Shown: one piece after another, positions 10,561 to 23,754 of the stretch
How the letters are laid out: each line of letters opens with the position of its first letter
Position numbering within the stretch: the stretch's first letter is position 1
From: Rhinopithecus roxellana
Lineage: Eukaryota > Chordata > Mammalia > Primates > Cercopithecidae
Length of the DNA stretch: 64,000 bases
Assembly: GCF_007565055.1 (NCBI RefSeq)
Contig: NC_044565.1
Span: 44,837,711-44,901,710, forward strand
Direction: 5' to 3'
Program-made: the position numbers and the translations under genes
The notes under the pieces: generated by a model
The model's database searches: none
Seen by the model: only the letters and a program-made list of their open reading frames with translations
What the model was told of the DNA's origin: nothing

Positions 10561-12434
10561 TAGCTAAGCCTAAAAGTTACTTTTGAGATGTATGTGAGAA
10601 AAAAATGAAAATAAAATCACAAATGATTTCAATATGAAAAATGTAGTTGATGAACACAGATTTGGTTCTTAATGGTGATGCCTGGGGCCCTGTTCTTTTC
10701 CAGATTTTAGTGATAATGCTAAGGTTGCATGAGTACAGCTCATGTTGATAACAAAAATTCCCACAATTTTCCAGATATTTTATGACAAATAGAGTAACGG
10801 GCTAAATTAGTCCAACAGCATTTGCCTTGTAAACATTTTATAATTTTTAACTCTTTCCCCCTTTTCATCTGTTTCTCAAGACTTAGAACAAATGGTTTAC
10901 TGTACTATAAAGAATCCGTGGTTTCATATAAGTACATGAAGAAATTTGAGGAATTAAGGAAGACTTCCTTTTATTTTCAGCAAATGAAATATATATATGG
11001 GAGAGGGGGTGTTATTATTGTGACTTGGTTTTGACATTTTTTCCTTATAATGACATTTTAAATTTGACTATTAAAAGAAAGATACAGACATTATAGAAAT
11101 TTGAAAATGACAGAAAAGACTGGGGAAGAAAATCGAAATCACCCATAATCATACCACAAAAAAATAATAATTATGTAATGGTTTTCAATCTTTTTATTGC
11201 TATACCACATATAAATATATAAATATATATATATACAAAATTAGGATCTGTGTATTCATACAATTTTAACTCCATCATTTTTCACAAAATATCATATCAT
11301 TATTTTTCTCCTTTTAAACTTTATTTAAAATTATTGTATGACTCCTAGTGTTTCATTTGTATGTAGTCATTTATTGAACTAGAGCTCTATTACAGAAAAT
11401 TTTTATTTTCCTTACAAACAACACTGCAGAAGCACCCTTTCCTTTATTCATCCTAAACAAATACCATTTACACTTCTCGAACAGCTCTTACCAAATCCCC
11501 AAGGAGCTAACCTGCTGCCATTGCCACCTCCCAGCAACAACATACGAGGTGAAAAATTGTGCAGGGAGAATATCAAACGGTTCATTTTGAAATTGGAGAT
11601 GCAATTACACAAGATGTGAAAAGGAACCAATATACAGGCTTTGTTTACCAAAGTAATCATTGATAATCAGATACTGGGAAAGCACCAGCAATTGTGATGA
11701 GTCGTTGAATAGCAGCATAGACAATTCTGAGTAATCCTTATAATGGAAACAAACTTTGAGGGAGTTGGGAAAGGAAGATGGAAGATAAGTCATCCAAACA
11801 GCAATCATTTAAGATGAAAAATCACTGATATTTTATTTGAGAATAGATAACATTTCTTTAGGCAATCAGAATGATTTCCTAAAATTAGGCTTTAAGTAAT
11901 ACTAATATAAATTAGCTTTGCCTGAGCTCACACAATTCTGGACACCATTATGGAAAACTGATCACAGTCAAGAAAGCTGGCCCAGGATGAAATCTGCCTC
12001 CAGGTGGAATGCATTGTAGATCACCAGCATGCAGATAGCCTAGAGCTACTGTATAACCAATGTTGACAAATGGCTATACTGCATTTTAACTGAAGCTGTA
12101 GAAAGAAATTCATGTTCTAACAAATAGGGGCCTAAAGAAGTAGCCAGCACTGAAGACAATAATGAAAAAGAAAGTAAAAGAGCAATCTTCAATGCACGCT
12201 GTAAATGAGAAAAAGTTTGCTTTAATTATTTGAAGTCCACATTAGTTTATGACAGGTTTTCTCCAAAATCTATGTTGTTTGTTAGGTGTCTGGAGTATTT
12301 TATGCATTGAAGCTAAGTTGAAAACTGTGATAAAGTACCCATATCCAGATCTCAACTTGTACTCAACATACAAGTTACCTCAAGCTCAGTGTTGCATTTG
12401 ATGTGCTCATTATAGTAATAATATCACCTTGGTC
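10561..12434. other. Unassigned AT-rich sequence
   Basis: No gene was seen. Around 11130-11440 the run 'aaatcacccataatcatacc' and following text resemble a very old LINE-like 3' region, but too weakly to name. A short (TA)n run lies at 11213-11236. Confidence 0.45.
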
Positions 12435-12895
12435 TGTTAAGACCACAATTGTCCCATCTCCTGACAAAGACTTTCTCCTTGAACAAACTTGGGCTCCTCT
12501 GAGTCCTGTTTTTAATTAGGTATCAATGTTGGGCTCTGTCTTTGGCTTGCTTAGTCCAGTTTTGGCAGGAATCTTCAGTTTAGAAAAAAATCTCCCACCC
12601 TTGGTATGTGATCGCCCACTATATCCAATTAACTACCTTATTCCCCACCCTTGATATTTTACCACTCTGGACTGACTTCAGTAAGAATGCTTCTAGCTTT
12701 GATGTTTCCCCTTAGCAATTTTCCACCCACTGACTCCCACCCTGTTTCTTGGTTATAAACTACCACTTATCCTTATATTCAGAGTTGAGTAGCATCTTTT
12801 CCTCTGCTATAAAACTTCCATTGTAGTTGCCTTCTTCTTGAATAAGTCTTTCCTACCATCTTTAATGAGTGTCATGAATAATTTTTTGTTTAACA
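12435..12895 (+). mobile_element. Solo LTR of an old endogenous retrovirus
   Basis: The element starts TGTTAA and ends TTAACA, a perfect 6-bp inverted terminus and the TG...CA signature of an LTR. It is 461 bp long. Near the 3' part are 'ggttataaac' and 'tgctataaaac' (TATA-like) and 'cttgaataagtctttcctac' (diverged polyadenylation region followed by a short R/U5-like tail), in the correct order for plus orientation. No adjacent primer-binding site, gag/pol/env frame or second LTR is visible, so I read it as a solo LTR. Family not named with confidence (ERV1/ERVL type). Direct flanks show no preserved duplication. Confidence 0.7.
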
Positions 12896-13583
12896 CCCCC
12901 ACCTCAATCCAGAGAAATCCCAAGTCCTTGTCCAAGCAATAGCCAGACCCATGTTCTCCTAAGTGCTCTTTTCCTTTCCTTCTGAGGGCTCTAGAGGTTG
13001 GCCCACCTTCCTCCCTTTCCATGGATACTTCCAGTTTCCCCCACGTATGATTCTTTTTTTCCTCAATGGTGAACTGATAAATGTTTAACAACAGGCTCTT
13101 CAGGAAAAAAAAAAAAAGCATCCATGTACATACACATGTACATAAAATCTTTACTGGAATAAGGGATATGTAGCACACAATTTATAAATAATGATACCAT
13201 TAAATAATACATTATACAAGTCCACATAACCAGTTGATTCTCTTAGAATTTTGGTTGATTTTTGCCAAATTCTTCTGCCTGTAGTCAACTTACTAATGCA
13301 ATTGACAGTGTAGTTCCAGCCTAAATGTTGGATATTTTCATTTACATCAGCAAGTAACATAAAAGTGAAACAAAGAATATATATGTCAGAACATCACTCA
13401 TTTGTCAATGATGAGTGACTTTTTTGCTGTAAAGATGAATAGCAAATAGTTTTTAAATCCTGCAATAATTTCTGAATGTTTGTACTATTCAAAATGTACT
13501 ATCAAAAAAAGATAAAAACACAACACACTTTTAATTTTAAACGTATTAGCAACAGTCCAACATCACTTTCTGAAGTTTAGACT
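12896..13583. other. Unassigned sequence
   Basis: No gene was seen. A 123-codon minus-strand frame (12807-13178) begins in unique sequence and runs into the LTR, with no recognisable protein features. Confidence 0.5.
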
Positions 13584-13695
13584 AGAAGTTGGCAAATCTT
13601 GACTCATGGGCCACACAGGCAGCCTCCTGCTTTGGTTAAAAAAAAAAAAAAAAGTTTTTTTTGATATATAGGTAAAGGAAATTTTGCCAACTTCT
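13584..13695. mobile_element. Short hAT-like MITE with 13-bp perfect terminal inverted repeats
   Basis: The left end AGAAGTTGGCAAA (13584-13596) is the exact reverse complement of the right end TTTGCCAACTTCT (13683-13695). The interior contains 'catgggccacacaggcagcc', typical of non-autonomous hAT-Charlie elements, and a run of 15 A. The 112-bp length implies internal deletion. Confidence 0.7.
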
Positions 13696-15029
13696 GATCT
13701 AGACAATGAATAAAACAATAAATCAAGGCTCAATGTGCAGCATTTGCCGATTCCTGTGATGTGATGATGCTCGCTATGGCCAATTTCAAGCCATTAACCT
13801 GACTGTGGAGTTTGGAGGAGGCACATAATAGCACCCTGTTATACATTTTCACCAAACATATAAGAGAGACAGAAATCACCTTGATCATATAGGATATGTA
13901 GAATAAGGTAGTAGGATTACTACTACATTGTGATGTGATGAGTTTTCAGTATTTATTATATTTGTTTTAGTATAATTGATTATTATAAGTTAATATTAGT
14001 TTTTAAATGAAATGTAAATTAAATGCAATGTGGGATACTGGGGCACAAGACAATGTGGCCTCGTGGACAGGACATGAGCCATAATAATATGTGGACCCTC
14101 ATACTTGACTCAGGGTTGTAATGAGGATTAAATTGGATATGAATCTGAGTCAGCAGTATCATCTTCAAATATGAGAGGTGACACTGTCAAACAAAACAAT
14201 TACTTGTTGTTTTTACTAGATATGCCTTTAACACTGAGATGTAGTCCCTGAAGAAGTTTCCTGATCTAAAAGTTAATATTTGTGAACTTCTTAGGTAATA
14301 TACATTCCTGACATAGGACCTTTGATATGTAAATTGCTCATCCTTCCTTTGAGGATCATTATGAATGATCATGCCAGAACCACCAATGTGCAGACATGCC
14401 ACTTCTCAGGTCCTGCAAAGCCTCTCCGAGACAGGTACGAGAGTTCCGGACACGTGGTGTTTGTCACAAATGTTTTACCATTTAAATATGAGACTTAAAC
14501 ACCCCTGAGTTAAGAACAGCAGGAAGTCAGTTACAAAGTGAGAAGTGGGAGGGATAACTCTAAAGAATCTACAGATGGTAATCATGGGGAGAATCACTGA
14601 GGGGAATATAAATATGTATTCATGCTAACCAATTCAAATGCTTACGTGGAGGATCTTCCCCGTAATTGTGGCCTAAAATTAATGGAGGCAATGCTTTCTC
14701 TGAAAATATGCAAGAGTCACTTTTTTATTCATCTGGATACTGTGAGAATTGTATGAAATATTAATATATAGTTCTATCACCTCATTAAGGATATGTCACA
14801 GAGTAGGGAGCTAAAAACTCATGGGCACCAAAAAAGGTAGATCACTCTAAAACACCCCCACTTCCAACTTCTTGATGCTTGAAGAAACATCAAACGAATT
14901 GATTATTAGAGGTAAGATTTAACATCCATATATCCCTCAGAAATTTAGCAAAAGTTGATATAGTAATTTGTAAAAGATGTATATAATCATAGAAATTGCT
15001 AACAAATTCATTGCATGCATAGTATCTGA
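13696..15029. other. Unassigned sequence
   Basis: No gene was seen. Parts near 14110-14130 ('gttgtaatgaggattaaatt') and 14730-14815 faintly resemble MIR tails. Confidence 0.45.
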
Positions 15030-15222
15030 CAGCCCTCAAATGAATTGATTTGTTTAACCATCAGAAAATCCTGTGATTCAGTTAGTTTACTGTATTGAAG
15101 AATCAATTAAAGCAGAAAGGTAATGAACTTACCCAGAGTACACAGCTGGTAAGCAATAGACTCAGAATTTGATCCCAAACTGCCTCTCTCCAGACCCCCA
15201 AACTTAACCATTATTTCATACA
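15030..15222 (-). mobile_element. MIR SINE, inverted
   Basis: 'ggtaatgaacttacccagag', 'tacacagctggtaagcaata', 'cagaatttgatcccaaactg' and 'cttaaccattatttc' match the reverse complement of MIR in order. Confidence 0.8.
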
Positions 15223-15258
15223 ACCACAAAGAGAAGATCTCCAAGCACAAAATGATAC

Positions 15259-15259
<1 letters not shown>

Positions 15260-15299
<40 letters not shown>
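15260..15299. repeat. Pure poly(A) tract, 40 bp
   Basis: 40 uninterrupted A just downstream of the inverted MIR. No Alu, L1 or processed-gene body precedes it on the plus strand. Confidence 0.95.
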
Positions 15300-15300
<1 letters not shown>

Positions 15301-17792
15301 AGGGAAGCTAAGTAGTGGGGAAAAGCCTCTGGGTTTCCAAGACAAAGCCTCTCCACTTATATTATTACTTTCACTATGTGGTTGGGTCTTCGTAGGTTCT
15401 TAGTCCTCTTTGACCCTTTCAAACTAACCAGCCAGACTATGCTAAGCCATTTCTAAGAAGCCTTCTTTATTGAAGCCAAGATATTAAGTAAGTATTGTTT
15501 ACTATTGACATTTCTTCTGATCAGATCAGACCTGTCATAGCTACTATATTGTATAGGTACAGAAGCTCTGCGGTTCTGAAGAGACAGGAATGCATTTGAT
15601 GACTTAGTAATAATCAGCAGTGCAAAAGCTACCCTCAGAGTGTAATTTGCTTGATTGTCCAGGTAATTCTCAACTGTATCTCCGGGAAATCATGGTGAGT
15701 CTTAGACTATGACCTTAGCTTGCTGGAGAAAAATCAAACTTTGTGCTTCATGGAATACATACATAAAATGCCTTATTTATTCAAAAACATGATCCAATCT
15801 GATAAAATACGTTTTGGAATAAGTGCTCACAATGAAAGTTGGCTGCTGTCATTTTTCAAAGGGCTGAGGAGTGAAATTATTAAATCTAAGAAAAATGCCT
15901 TATGAGCCTTGATGCTGACTCTCAGATTTGAAAAACATATATGGAAAATGGAGAATATTATCAATATGCTTCCCTCTGACAGAAAGAAGAAACAATGTCA
16001 CCTATCTGACAGAGAGCATTTTAAATTGATATTTCATGACCTCATTTTAAACAGCTTTTATTATCATCTTTCCGTGTTGGAGCCCTGACTTCTAACAGTG
16101 GAGCTGCTACACTTATTTATGTCAATGTGACCCTGTGGCTGAGAAATGAGTTTATATAGCATATCAACTTAACATCTGCATCCCCAGACACACTATTAAT
16201 AGTGAGTTCAACACAAATCATGATCAAGATTTGATAAGAAAAGAAATGCAACTCATTCTAGGTAGACTTAGTGAGTGAATCACATTTATTCAAATTTTCC
16301 AGGCTTATGTAGAGCAAAATTGGGAAAAAGAATAGCTCAAGGCTTTATTCTGCAGATCATAAAGACAAATGTAATGAAAATCAAAATGGGTATAAGCATA
16401 TCAATGACCAATTGACCATTTAGTGGTCACATGAAATTGTCACTTGAGCTCTCTGAGCGAGGCCAAACGATATTGATGGTGTATACTAATCCCAAATGCT
16501 TGGGTAAGCAAATATGGAAAAAAAGAGTCCCAAAATTCTTATTTAAACTATGAAATAAGCATAATATTGAAAACATTATACACAAAAAAAATATTGAACG
16601 TTTCCCATGCTAGTAGCAAGAAATGCAAGAACCTATATATAAGGTTATTAATGATATAACTTACCTCAAAGAGAATTGGAAGAAGCTTTGTTAGCTTGGA
16701 ATAGTCTGTAGATATACTTGCTTTGTTTAGCACCACAGGAGAGAACGTGAAGCCATTATAAGTATACAAATTGCTTAGAGAGTAAATGATGCTTTTCAAA
16801 TGTTTAATGGGGTTGTATTGTTGATTCATGCATTTAAGCCATAGAGGTATAGGTGCTTGTTGAATGAAATTCAACTTACAGTACAGATATTAAGTGTCAT
16901 GGAGTTTCATAGCAGGAGGGGTGACAGAAGTGATCCCTCTACTCGGTAATATTATTTTAGAGCTCAGGGAAGAGATGAGGTACTTGAGATAGCCCCTTGT
17001 TTTGTGGCCCCACTCAGAAAGTACAGAATCAAAGTCTACCTAACTTATTGCAATGTCCACCCAGTTTCTTTTGCATTACAGTAGCATATGAGATTCTGAG
17101 GGATCATCTGCTCTGTTCATTTATCTCAGAGGCTAAGTGTAGCTATGACTTCACCTCTACCACACAGCCACACATTAACTTAATAGGATATATTAGTGTA
17201 ATGAAAAACACAATGGGCTGGTTTTATAACTTCTAAACATCTTTTAAATTTTTTTACATGAAGTTCCCTTTTTATTTTATGTTAAAATTTGTATTTGAAT
17301 TATAAACATACAATTTGATTTAGGAGAAACCTCTTTTATTATATGAAGTGTTTTGAATTCCTGGAGAAAGGTGGGCCTTGTTAATAGAAATTATAATTAA
17401 TTTTAAAGAAAGATCCATTTATATTTTAGGTCTATATATATTCCCAAAGCTATTTCCTCTTCTTTTTCTTTACTTTTTCTCCATACAGTTGGCAGGAGAT
17501 ATCATTCTTATAAGAACCTAAATCAGGATGTTTAGGGGGAAGAAAACAGATCTCATCAATAATTACATAAATAAGGTGGGATTATGATTGATTTAAATTT
17601 AGGCCAGGAAGAGAGCAGGAACTAGATGTAGTGATTTATTTCTAAGAGCTGGTTCTAGGACCTTGAGTATCATCCAGGAAGCTCCATCTCCATCTCAAAT
17701 CATTGCCCACATGACCAATTTGCTAGAAAGTTAAGTCTGTCACTCTATGTGGAGTTAGCATTCAGGCTACCTGATTATAGTTATTGTACCTT
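15300..17792. other. Unassigned AT-rich sequence, 2.5 kb
   Basis: No gene, RNA or confident repeat was seen. Frames at 16548-16874 (minus, 108 codons) and 16997-17236 (plus, 79 codons) have no recognisable protein signature. Confidence 0.5.
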
Positions 17793-17963
17793 AGATCCTT
17801 GCTGCTCAAAGTATGGTCACGAATCAATAATATTAGCGTCACCTGAGACTTGTTAGAAACGAAGAGTCCCTGATCCCACCACATTTGCTGAATTGGAATC
17901 TGTATTTTAACCAGATTCACAGTTAATTTACATAAACAATAAAGTTTGAGAAGCACTGCTTTA
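17793..17963. mobile_element. MER5A-type hAT MITE
   Basis: 'gctgctcaaagtatggtcac', 'cgtcacctgagacttgttag', 'gctgaattggaatctgtatt' and 'aagtttgagaagcactgc' follow MER5A, including the inverted terminal 'caaagt..'/'..gttTGAGAAgCACTG' ends. Confidence 0.8.
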
Positions 17964-18304
17964 TCCTAAATTATTGAGAGAAAACTGAATCGGTGTAAGA
18001 CAAGTATTTATCACTTGTGCTATTAACTGCATCTAAGAGGAAACCTGCTAAATAAACAATAAATGACAATAAATGCAATGCGGTACCTTGAATTGGCCCT
18101 GAACAGAAAAATAATATTGTGGAAAAACTGAATAAAATCTTGTGACAATACTAATTTCTTAGTTTTGGTCAATGTAACATGGTTGTTTGAGAGTTAACAT
18201 TTAGAGAAGTATATTGAAGAGTGTAGGGGATGTCCATACAACCTTTGGAATTCTTTTATAAATTTAAAATTTATAATCATTTCAAATTAAAAGTTTAAAA
18301 AATA
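17964..18304. other. Unassigned sequence
   Basis: No feature was seen. A short AT-rich palindrome-like stretch ('aaatttaaaatttata') lies near 18260. Confidence 0.45.
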
Positions 18305-18620
18305 GAACAGTGTAGCAGACAACTACAAAAGTCTCAGTGGTATACAACACATAACTTTTCTTGAGCTCAGAGTTCAGTCGATTTCAGTTGGGCCCAGCTT
18401 ATGCCAGTTTGGCTGATTAAGGAGTCTGGGAACAGCTGCTTGGTAGTTACGGAGTTCTGTTGATAGCAGATTGACTCATTTACCTGTCTTGGGGGTGACT
18501 GTAGGCTTATCTGGAATGGCCTTGTCTCAGGCAACAGGAACAACATACAACTATTCTTTATGTCTTTCATCATCCTTGCCATTTTATCATGGTCACAGAA
18601 GAGATCGATAATGGGCAAGT
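18305..18620 (-). mobile_element. MaLR (MLT1-like) LTR fragment, inverted
   Basis: 'agcagacaactacaaaagtc', 'tcagtggtatacaacacata' and 'ttgggcccagctta' match the reversed 3' end of MLT1-like LTRs (cf. 'taacaaaccacc..actcagtggcttaaaacaac'). The distal part is diverged. Confidence 0.55.
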
Positions 18621-20149
18621 AAAAATACAGAGTTTGTTTCTATGCTAGGATTGTAATTATGGACCAAATGATGTTACAAAGCCTGCTGAATTCAAGGTAT
18701 GGAAAACAGGCACTGTCTCTGTTTTTAGAGGAATTGCAAAACCACATGGCAATGGATGTGGATGCATGGAAGCATAAATAAAGGAAATGATCACTGCAAT
18801 CTCTCATATATGCTGACAATGTAGAAATTAACAATAATGTCTTCAAATTAGCATATCATATCATGTATGTATTATAACTCCAATCTCATCCTCTAGTGCT
18901 GATCAAAATGAATTCAATGTTAATATCCCTATCTTTATTTTACCTTTGAGGTTATATTCAAATGAGAATGTACCTGATTTTATGATAATTGTTATATTAT
19001 TATATACTTTCCTTCTTGAAAACAAAACTAAGAAGGAACTTGAACATAAAGCAAAAGCAAATAGAAGAGGTCAGATTCTATTTGAAGAATATAATTTTCT
19101 GTTCTCTGCTTGCATGTACTTCTTCTTAATTATACCAATGTAATTAAAAAAAAAAACAAAAAGATCCAAGTCTACATTTATATTATTTTAAATCTAATTT
19201 ATTGAAATTCAGAATGAGTATATTTAAATTTTATTTTATTTTTAAATATAATTGCAGCAAGTAGTGGGCCTCTCCTTTAAAAGAACTCCTGGATGTTCCA
19301 TCCATGAATTCCACACCCTCACCCTACACTTTGCCCTCATTTATAATAAATAAATGTATATTTTTGTTTATATGTGTGGTTTTCAGAATCAGTAAAGTTC
19401 AACAGACACTTATAGTTGGTCTCTTACAGTTATATCCTGAGAACATAACTTTGTTCTATTAAAATTGACTTTCATTTAAATAAACTTAGCAAGACTTGCT
19501 TTGAAAAAGAACAGAAAGTTAATTTTCAGAAACTGTCACACGAAATCAGTTGATATTATGTAGATAAAATTTGAAGTAGAGCATGAATGGGATAAAAAGC
19601 AAACTAACCAATCCTCCAAATAATTTATGTGTGTACCATTATGTCATCTTTGCTGGAGTCCAAAATTATACTAGAGTATAGAAATTGATTTTATTAAATG
19701 TGCCATGCAATTGACTCAAAGTTTCTATTTATGTCAGATGTGACCTTGCTACCTGGTAAGAGTATCACAAAGTTATATGATTTATTATAATGAATAAAAC
19801 ATATATAAAATACATATATATTTACACAGTATATACCTATACATAAACATCATATATACACACATATAATGCTACTCTTCCAGTACAGTGATGAATTCAG
19901 GGAAATTTCATAATTTAGATACAGCAAAGTGGGATACTGTTTGTACTTCCTCCTTTCTTGGAAATTCAAAAGTTATTTTCTGTAGGTATATATTTCAGAA
20001 ATGAACTGAAGGAATTCCTTTTTGTATCAGTAAAATTTCTGAGTACATATTGGTCCCCAAATGAACACTATATAAAGGACACAAACAAATGTTTGTACCC
20101 ATAAAAAGAGGTTTGCACATAGAGAGGTATTAAAATTAGATGTATCAAT
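18621..20149. other. Unassigned AT-rich sequence
   Basis: No gene was seen. The 19796-19870 stretch is low-complexity (TATATA/CATATA). Confidence 0.5.
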
Positions 20150-20735
20150 TCAATTTACATTTATTACACAACAACCATGTGCCAAATATTGTAGGTGCTG
20201 GGAACAGAGAAATGATGAAGACCTATCTCTATTCTTTGGAAACAAACACACAGAAATAAGTGACATAAAAAATAGAAAAATAAATTAAAGGGTATGTGGG
20301 TAGTGGTAGGACAGGTTACTGCTACATAAGGCTGCAAACAAAATACTCTTTCGAGGTTATATTTGAACTGAATCCCACTAAGTACAAGAAGACAGGCACA
20401 GAAATATCTGGATGGACAAAGATCTTTCAGACACGGATCAGCACGTTCAAGTTTTTGAGGCACAAATGAGTATGATATACTGGAAGAACACAGTGAATGA
20501 TAGTGTGGATGGAGCATAGTGAAGCCAATAGATCTTAGAACTAAGACTAAAGTTACAGGCAGCAGGCAGGTCAATGTATCACGTAAGTCCTTGTAAGATA
20601 TTGTAAGGAGTTTTGATTTTAGGTTTATTGCCATGGGAGGCCACTGAAGGATTTAAAGCAAGATATGGCATAGTTTGACTTATTTTAGAGGATAAGAAAA
20701 TTTGAAAAGAGCAAGAATGGAAACAGAAAGACCAG
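20150..20735 (-). mobile_element. LINE-2 3' end, inverted
   Basis: 'catttattacacaacaacca', 'tgtgccaaatattgtaggtg', 'ctgggaacagagaaatgatg' and, 500 bp on, 'ttttaggtttattgccatgg' and 'gaggccactgaagg' match the reversed L2 3' region. L2 is the ancient mammalian LINE that mobilised MIR. A 156-codon minus-strand frame (20164-20634) runs through it and is a fortuitous reading of the L2 end. Confidence 0.8.
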
Positions 20736-22289
20736 AGAGTTGCACTGATGTGTGACACTTTACTTCATTGCAGCAGAAAGTGTATGATTAGATTAACATG
20801 TTAGAGAAGATTGCTGGTTAAAATAAGTGGTAAACTCACAAATGTGTGTTTAGATAAGCAGTCACAGTTGACTAGAATAAAAACTATTTTTCTCCTATAC
20901 AGATTTATAAAGTGCTTTCCTACTTTAATTTAGAGTAAAGAGTTTTGAAATAAGAAAGTGGTAACCTCAACATTTGGCACTCTTTGGTGTGTGAATTTCT
21001 ATAATTACAGTAGCAGTTATAGCACTAGCCTCCATTGTCTGGCAATAATCTGAATTCATATTTTATTGAACTGAATGTTTTATAGTTTACAAACAAGTCC
21101 TAAACCATTTATAGAATGACTGAATGATCCATCACATTTCTTACCTTTCATATAATTTGTGGTGTCTAAAACCAGATAATTTTAGGTAATGCGAAAGAAG
21201 ACTATTGATATGGGAATACCAAATAGTAGTTACTAAAATGGTATGCTAAAAAATAAGTAGGACATTTGTAATTACAAAAATAGAAGTTATTAAAGCCTTG
21301 CTTACCAGAAGTATCTGAGCCAAATGAACATAATAGAGATTTTCTTTACATTCAAATTTAAAAAGACTACCAGTATGGGTAAAAATATAGTGGCATCTTG
21401 TTCCTGAAATTCCCACTTCTACTGAGCACTAAACAATATGGGGAATGTGGATATAAAATTTATAACACTACCTTTTTTTTTTACTGAAGCTAGTAGAGAT
21501 AGATACCCTGTAAGCTTTACATTATATTTAATTACTTCAAAATGCAATCAAGTGAAATAGAGCAAAGCACAAGAAGTTGCAATGGTGTGTGGCAAGTAAG
21601 GCATAGCAGGGAAAAATAAGATGTTTGGAGGAGTGGTAACAACAGTAAAACTCAAATATAAGCAAAGATAGATTTTCAGAAGTAGAAGTCCCCACCTTGA
21701 AGAGTAAAGGATGAAGAAAATATACAGGAAGGGAAAAAATGGATAGATATAAGAAAAATGAACCAAATTAAACAGGGCTCAAATTAAAAAGATAAAACAT
21801 TGTATTGTGCCAAGGCAGAGATATAAGACTCAAAAATTGCACAGGGGTATAACAAATGGCAGATCACCATATGTCTAAAAGTATAGGGACAACTGTGGAA
21901 GGCAATATTGTTGACAATGAGAGAATAGATCTAGGAGTCCTGGGGATGGTATAGGAGAAGGGACATGGCTATAGACCAGGGTCATATTTTAATTAAACAA
22001 CCTATTTTTCTTTAAAGAGAAGAAAAGATTGGGATGCAAAACCGTGAAAATTACCCCCAACAGTCCAACATGTTAAATCTACCATGGGCATTGTTTTAGG
22101 AAAAATCTAACTCATTCCACTCAAATAACAGGGAAAGAAATTATACCAAAAATTGTTATGACATATAAAGATAAATAGTGAAAATTTTCTACAGTTAAAC
22201 GAACTCATCAGTAAATTGTTGCCAGAAAGTAAGTAAAAGTACCGGCAGGAAAAACAAAACCAAACCTTCATAATGCAATTGCAGCTATA
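20736..22289. other. Unassigned sequence
   Basis: No gene or confident repeat was seen over 1.5 kb. Confidence 0.5.
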
Positions 22290-22290
22290 A

Positions 22291-22322
<32 letters not shown>

Positions 22323-22331
22323 GCACACACA
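22290..22331. repeat. (CA)n microsatellite with CG interruptions
   Basis: About 21 dinucleotides of AC with 'acgcacgcac' interruptions near 22317-22325. The interruptions would tend to stabilise its length. Confidence 0.95.
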
Positions 22332-22580
22332 GTCAAAATACAAGAAGTCAAGAAGAAAATGAACAAACAAAAGGAGAAAACGGCCAACTAAAGGGGTGAA
22401 ATCAGAAATTGTAAACTCAAAAAAGGTATGGAGGAAAAATATTTAGGAATGAAGATTAAATCATAAAGTTAACCGGGAGGCTGGAATCAAAGAAAGCACA
22501 CTAAGGGTCATAGTGGATAAACTTGAGAAACTGATGCAAAAAAAAGAAAGAAGGAAAAGACAGGAAAAAAATTATTTCTA
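22332..22580. other. Unassigned sequence
   Basis: No feature was seen. Confidence 0.45.
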
Positions 22581-22808
22581 TCAGGAGTGAGCAAATTATA
22601 CCCTGTGGGCTAAATTCAGCTTGTAGCTTCTGTTTGTATGGTCTTACATCTAAATAACTTTTATTTATTATTTTCAATGTGTTTTTAAATTTAAAAAAAA
22701 AAAGAGTACAGGTGACAAAGATCATATGTGGCCTGGAAAACCTGATTTAGTATCTGGCCCTTTATTTAGTATCTGACCCTTTACAGAACATGCTTTCTGG
22801 CCCCTCAT
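22581..22808 (-). mobile_element. hAT-Charlie-type MITE
   Basis: 'tcaggagtgagcaaattata', 'ccctgtgggctaaattcagc' and 'gtatctggccctttat..' to '..tttctggcccctca' match, in reverse, the element whose forward start is 'ggcaaactttttctgtaaagggccagatag'. The ends are inverted. An internal 18-bp direct duplication of 'tttagtatctggccctt' is seen at about 22746-22782. Confidence 0.75.
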
Positions 22809-23269
22809 CTATGCAAATTTAAGAAAATTAAAACAGATCCAACGTGGATACAATTGGAGCCCCTGAAGAATAAAGCAACACAGCAGACTAGAACACCTAC
22901 CTAAAAATGAAAATCAAATCTTCTAATGGAAAAATAACTTGAGTGGTATTGATCTTTTCATAGTAACATTTCATAACAGAAGAAAGTATAATATAACTTC
23001 AAGATACTCAAGATATAGACTGTTAGTGAAGCATTTTATATTTACTTCTTATTCAAACATAAAGAACGTATGCAATTAGTTTTGAGCATGCATAAGGTCA
23101 ATAAATTTGGTTCATATGGACTTTTCTTAAAGGAACTGTTAACAATTTAATTTCAGGCCCCCAAAAGTGAAGAGAGAACATTTCAGCAGAAATAATTCAA
23201 GACAAAAAGGAGAATAGTATATATGCATAAAATAAGAAATGGCAAGAGGAAAATAACTATAGACACAGA

Positions 23270-23317
<48 letters not shown>

Positions 23318-23754
23318 GAGTACTTTGTATAGAAAATTTCCAGGAAAATATAAGAAACAAAAACATACAAATAATTTTCCAAAAGAATTCTACTAAACTT
23401 TTGATAAGCAGATAATTTTAAACATTATTTAAAATTATATAGAGTGTAGGAAAAAACAAAGGCAACTATTAAGTATGCTTAATGAATGATTATACACACT
23501 CACATAAACACACACAAACTATATAGTGATGTCTCAAACCATATAATGATCTTCCTTGCTCTTATCTACTTGAGCAGGAATACCTCTGACATAATCCTGG
23601 CTTTTAAACTAACGTATATACACACACATATAGTTAAATGAGTTATATAACTATATTAAGAATTATCTATGTGTTTTTCTTTTTATGAGTTCTTTTCAAA
23701 AATTCTAAAGTGTTGGAAAAAATGAGTACAGCAAAATATTTAAGAAATAATCCA
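22809..23754. other. Unassigned AT-rich sequence with a T37 tract
   Basis: No gene was seen. A pure run of 37 T lies at 23274-23310 without an attached SINE or LINE. The neighbourhood may include old L1 sequence. Confidence 0.45.
23274..23310. repeat. Pure poly(T) tract, 37 bp
   Basis: 37 uninterrupted T flanked by 'cacagaagac' and 'aatttgggag'. Confidence 0.95.

Noticed and set aside
12807..13178. 123-codon minus-strand open frame
   Set aside because: It overlaps the end of the solo LTR on the opposite strand, is low-complexity at the start, and has no recognisable family.
20164..20634. 156-codon minus-strand open frame
   Set aside because: It lies wholly within an inverted L2 3' end and reads the degraded L2 terminus; not a host gene.
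22290..22331. CRISPR-like or satellite array
   Set aside because: Simple dinucleotide microsatellite. No repeat-spacer structure occurs anywhere in the window, and the genome is a primate's.
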